64,000 bases of DNA from an uncultured Prevotella sp. (GTDB lineage: Bacteria; Bacteroidota; Bacteroidia; Bacteroidales; Bacteroidaceae), in assembly GCA_900772835.1 (NCBI GenBank), contig CAAGSA010000071.1:1-64000 (forward strand). The letters run 5' to 3'. A program made the translations under genes and the position numbers. The notes under the pieces were generated by a model. It saw only the letters and a program-made list of their open reading frames with translations, was not told where the DNA came from and ran no database searches. This document shows, piece after piece, positions 62,671-64,000 of the stretch; position 1 is the stretch's first letter; every line of letters starts with the position of its first letter.

Positions 62671-64000
62671 ATGGGCAGAAAGCTTAACACAATGATAATA
62701 CTTGCTGCGGCAGTGGCAATGAACGCCGGAGCTGCAACCTTCGGCAACTGGAAGAACTATCCGGTATATGCAGAAATAACCGACATAGAACCGGCTGGCA
62801 AAATGGTGTACGTGCTCAGCTCCGGGGCATTGTTCTCGTATAACAACAGCGACGGGAGCGTGACAACGTACGACAAGGTTTATCCGCTGAGCGACTGCAA
62901 CATATCGATGATTGCATGGAACGGAAGCGTGAAAAGACTGATTGCCGTATACGAGAACGGAAACATCGACCTGCTCGACAACAACGGCAACGCAACGAAC
63001 ATAGCCGACTACTACAGCAAGACGATGACCGTGGACAAAACCGTGAACAACGTGGTGATAAACGGGAAAACAGCCTATCTGTGTACAGCATTCGGAATGG
63101 TGCAAGTGGATATGGAAAGGGCCCTGCTTATGGACACGTACAACATAGGGAAGAACGTGGGCAACTGCACAGTGAAGGGGACAGACATATACGCACAGAC
63201 AGACAAGGGCGTATACAAGGGCAACATGAAGGAAAACCTGATCAACCCCGCCAACTGGAAAAAGACGGACGAGAGCGTGGACTTCAGCCATCCGAACGAC
63301 ATAAGCCAGGACACAGGCGAAGGATACACACGCCGCTATACATACGACAAGACGAACAAATGCTACTGGACAAGCCAGAGCGACAACAAGCTGCAGGCAT
63401 ACACCATTGCCGACGACGGCTCAAGAACAATACTGAAGCAGGATATAGCGCCGGACGCACCGGTATACCAAATGTTCGGATACATGACCGTGAGCAACGG
63501 AAAGCTGTACACCTGCAATGGAGGAGAATGGAGCCAGGACAAAACGGCGTCGATACAAGTGTACGACCCGGGAGAGAAATCATGGACTGTGTACGAGAAC
63601 GAGGGAGTAGGAGAGAAATACGGACTGAAATACAGAGACATACTGTGTCTTGCCGTTGACCCCACAGACGACAGTCATGTGTGGGCAGGAGCACAGACGG
63701 GACTGTATGAATTCAGAAATGGAAAGGTGGTGAACCACTTCGGACACAACAACAGTCCGATAACGGGCATCGCCGGCATCAGCAACCCCGACAACTACCA
63801 GCTCGTGACATCGCTTGCATACGACAGCGGCAACAACCTGTGGGTGTCGAACTCGGGAGCTGCCGGCAAGACAATGCTCGTATACACCGCCGAAAGCAAA
63901 TGGGCGGCACCGGAAAAGCAGTTTCCGGCAGCGCAGGCGGTAAACTCGAAGATAATGATAGACCGCAGCGGGCGTATATGGATAGCAAGCGGACGATACA
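62671..64000 (+). CDS. porZ: T9SS protein PorZ-like, N-terminal part (cut by window edge)
   Basis: The open frame from the ATG at 62671 runs 443 codons to the window end. A signal peptide (MIILAAAVAMNAGAATF) is followed by WKNYPVYAEITDIEPAGKMV and YVLSSGALFSYNNSDGSVT, then repeated propeller blades (TTYDKVYPLSDCNISMIAW, VYENGNIDLLDNNGNATNIA, DTYNIGKNVGNCTVKGTDIY). This is the beta-propeller layout of PorZ, a surface component of the T9SS attachment complex that works with anionic LPS and the sortase. The leuS–yitT–rdgB neighbourhood also fits porZ in Bacteroidota. The C-terminal end and its sorting domain lie outside. Confidence 0.85.
   Translation, partial: MGRKLNTMIILAAAVAMNAGAATFGNWKNYPVYAEITDIEPAGKMVYVLSSGALFSYNNSDGSVTTYDKVYPLSDCNISMIAWNGSVKRLIAVYENGNIDLLDNNGNATNIADYYSKTMTVDKTVNNVVINGKTAYLCTAFGMVQVDMERALLMDTYNIGKNVGNCTVKGTDIYAQTDKGVYKGNMKENLINPANWKKTDESVDFSHPNDISQDTGEGYTRRYTYDKTNKCYWTSQSDNKLQAYTIADDGSRTILKQDIAPDAPVYQMFGYMTVSNGKLYTCNGGEWSQDKTASIQVYDPGEKSWTVYENEGVGEKYGLKYRDILCLAVDPTDDSHVWAGAQTGLYEFRNGKVVNHFGHNNSPITGIAGISNPDNYQLVTSLAYDSGNNLWVSNSGAAGKTMLVYTAESKWAAPEKQFPAAQAVNSKIMIDRSGRIWIASGRY

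Overview
The window reads as a Bacteroidota chromosome segment, most likely Prevotellaceae (Prevotella in the broad sense). Evidence: two SusC/SusD pairs; proteins ending in type IX secretion (T9SS)-like C-terminal motifs; a partial porZ-like gene; the gene order leuS–yitT–rdgB–porZ; and promoters of the Bacteroidota form TAnnTTTG(CACC) instead of sigma70 boxes, with A-rich leaders. No rRNA, tRNA, prophage, transposase or CRISPR was seen.

Layout. 1–14.1 kb: the start of a secreted protein (minus, cut by the window edge), then plus-strand housekeeping and envelope genes: ychF, lgt, mutS, an acetyltransferase, an epimerase, a PAP2 phosphatase, miaB, an MsbA-like exporter, an LpxL-type acyltransferase and an LPS-kinase-like protein. 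14.2–18.8 kb: a four-gene minus-strand operon (glycerophosphotransferase, class V aminotransferase, cytidylyltransferase–oxidoreductase fusion, LicD) that looks like a surface phospho-polyol decoration pathway. 19.4–24.5 kb: first SusC/SusD pair. 25–29 kb: a hypothetical protein, an SDR dehydrogenase, rbfA and a LolC/E-type permease. 29.4–34.2 kb: a catabolic operon (split transketolase, FGGY kinase, fucose/arabinose-isomerase-like protein) that fits the published non-oxidative D-apiose pathway. 34.8–41.4 kb: second SusC/SusD pair, a small lipoprotein and a T9SS-tailed protein. 42–52 kb: a DUF4294 protein, an LtaS-type sulfatase-fold enzyme, a 1498-residue T9SS-tailed adhesin-like protein and a DUF6056-type membrane protein. 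52–57.5 kb: a cluster of DnaA-box-like sites ahead of nadA, then four glycosyltransferases in two converging pairs. 57.8–64 kb: leuS, a YitT protein, rdgB and the start of porZ.

How it fits together: the SusCD pairs import glycan fragments, and the isomerase/kinase/transketolase operon next to the second pair probably breaks down the sugar. T9SS (porZ) would export the two proteins with C-terminal sorting motifs. The phospho-polyol operon, LPS kinase, acyltransferase, exporter and glycosyltransferases build the cell surface.

Most unusual non-coding signal: at least six intergenic gaps carry short tandem arrays with a period of 22 (once 21) bp, each with its own unit sequence. There is also a dispersed repeat (605–835 and, inverted, about 41945–42189) whose reading frame aligns without gaps between copies.
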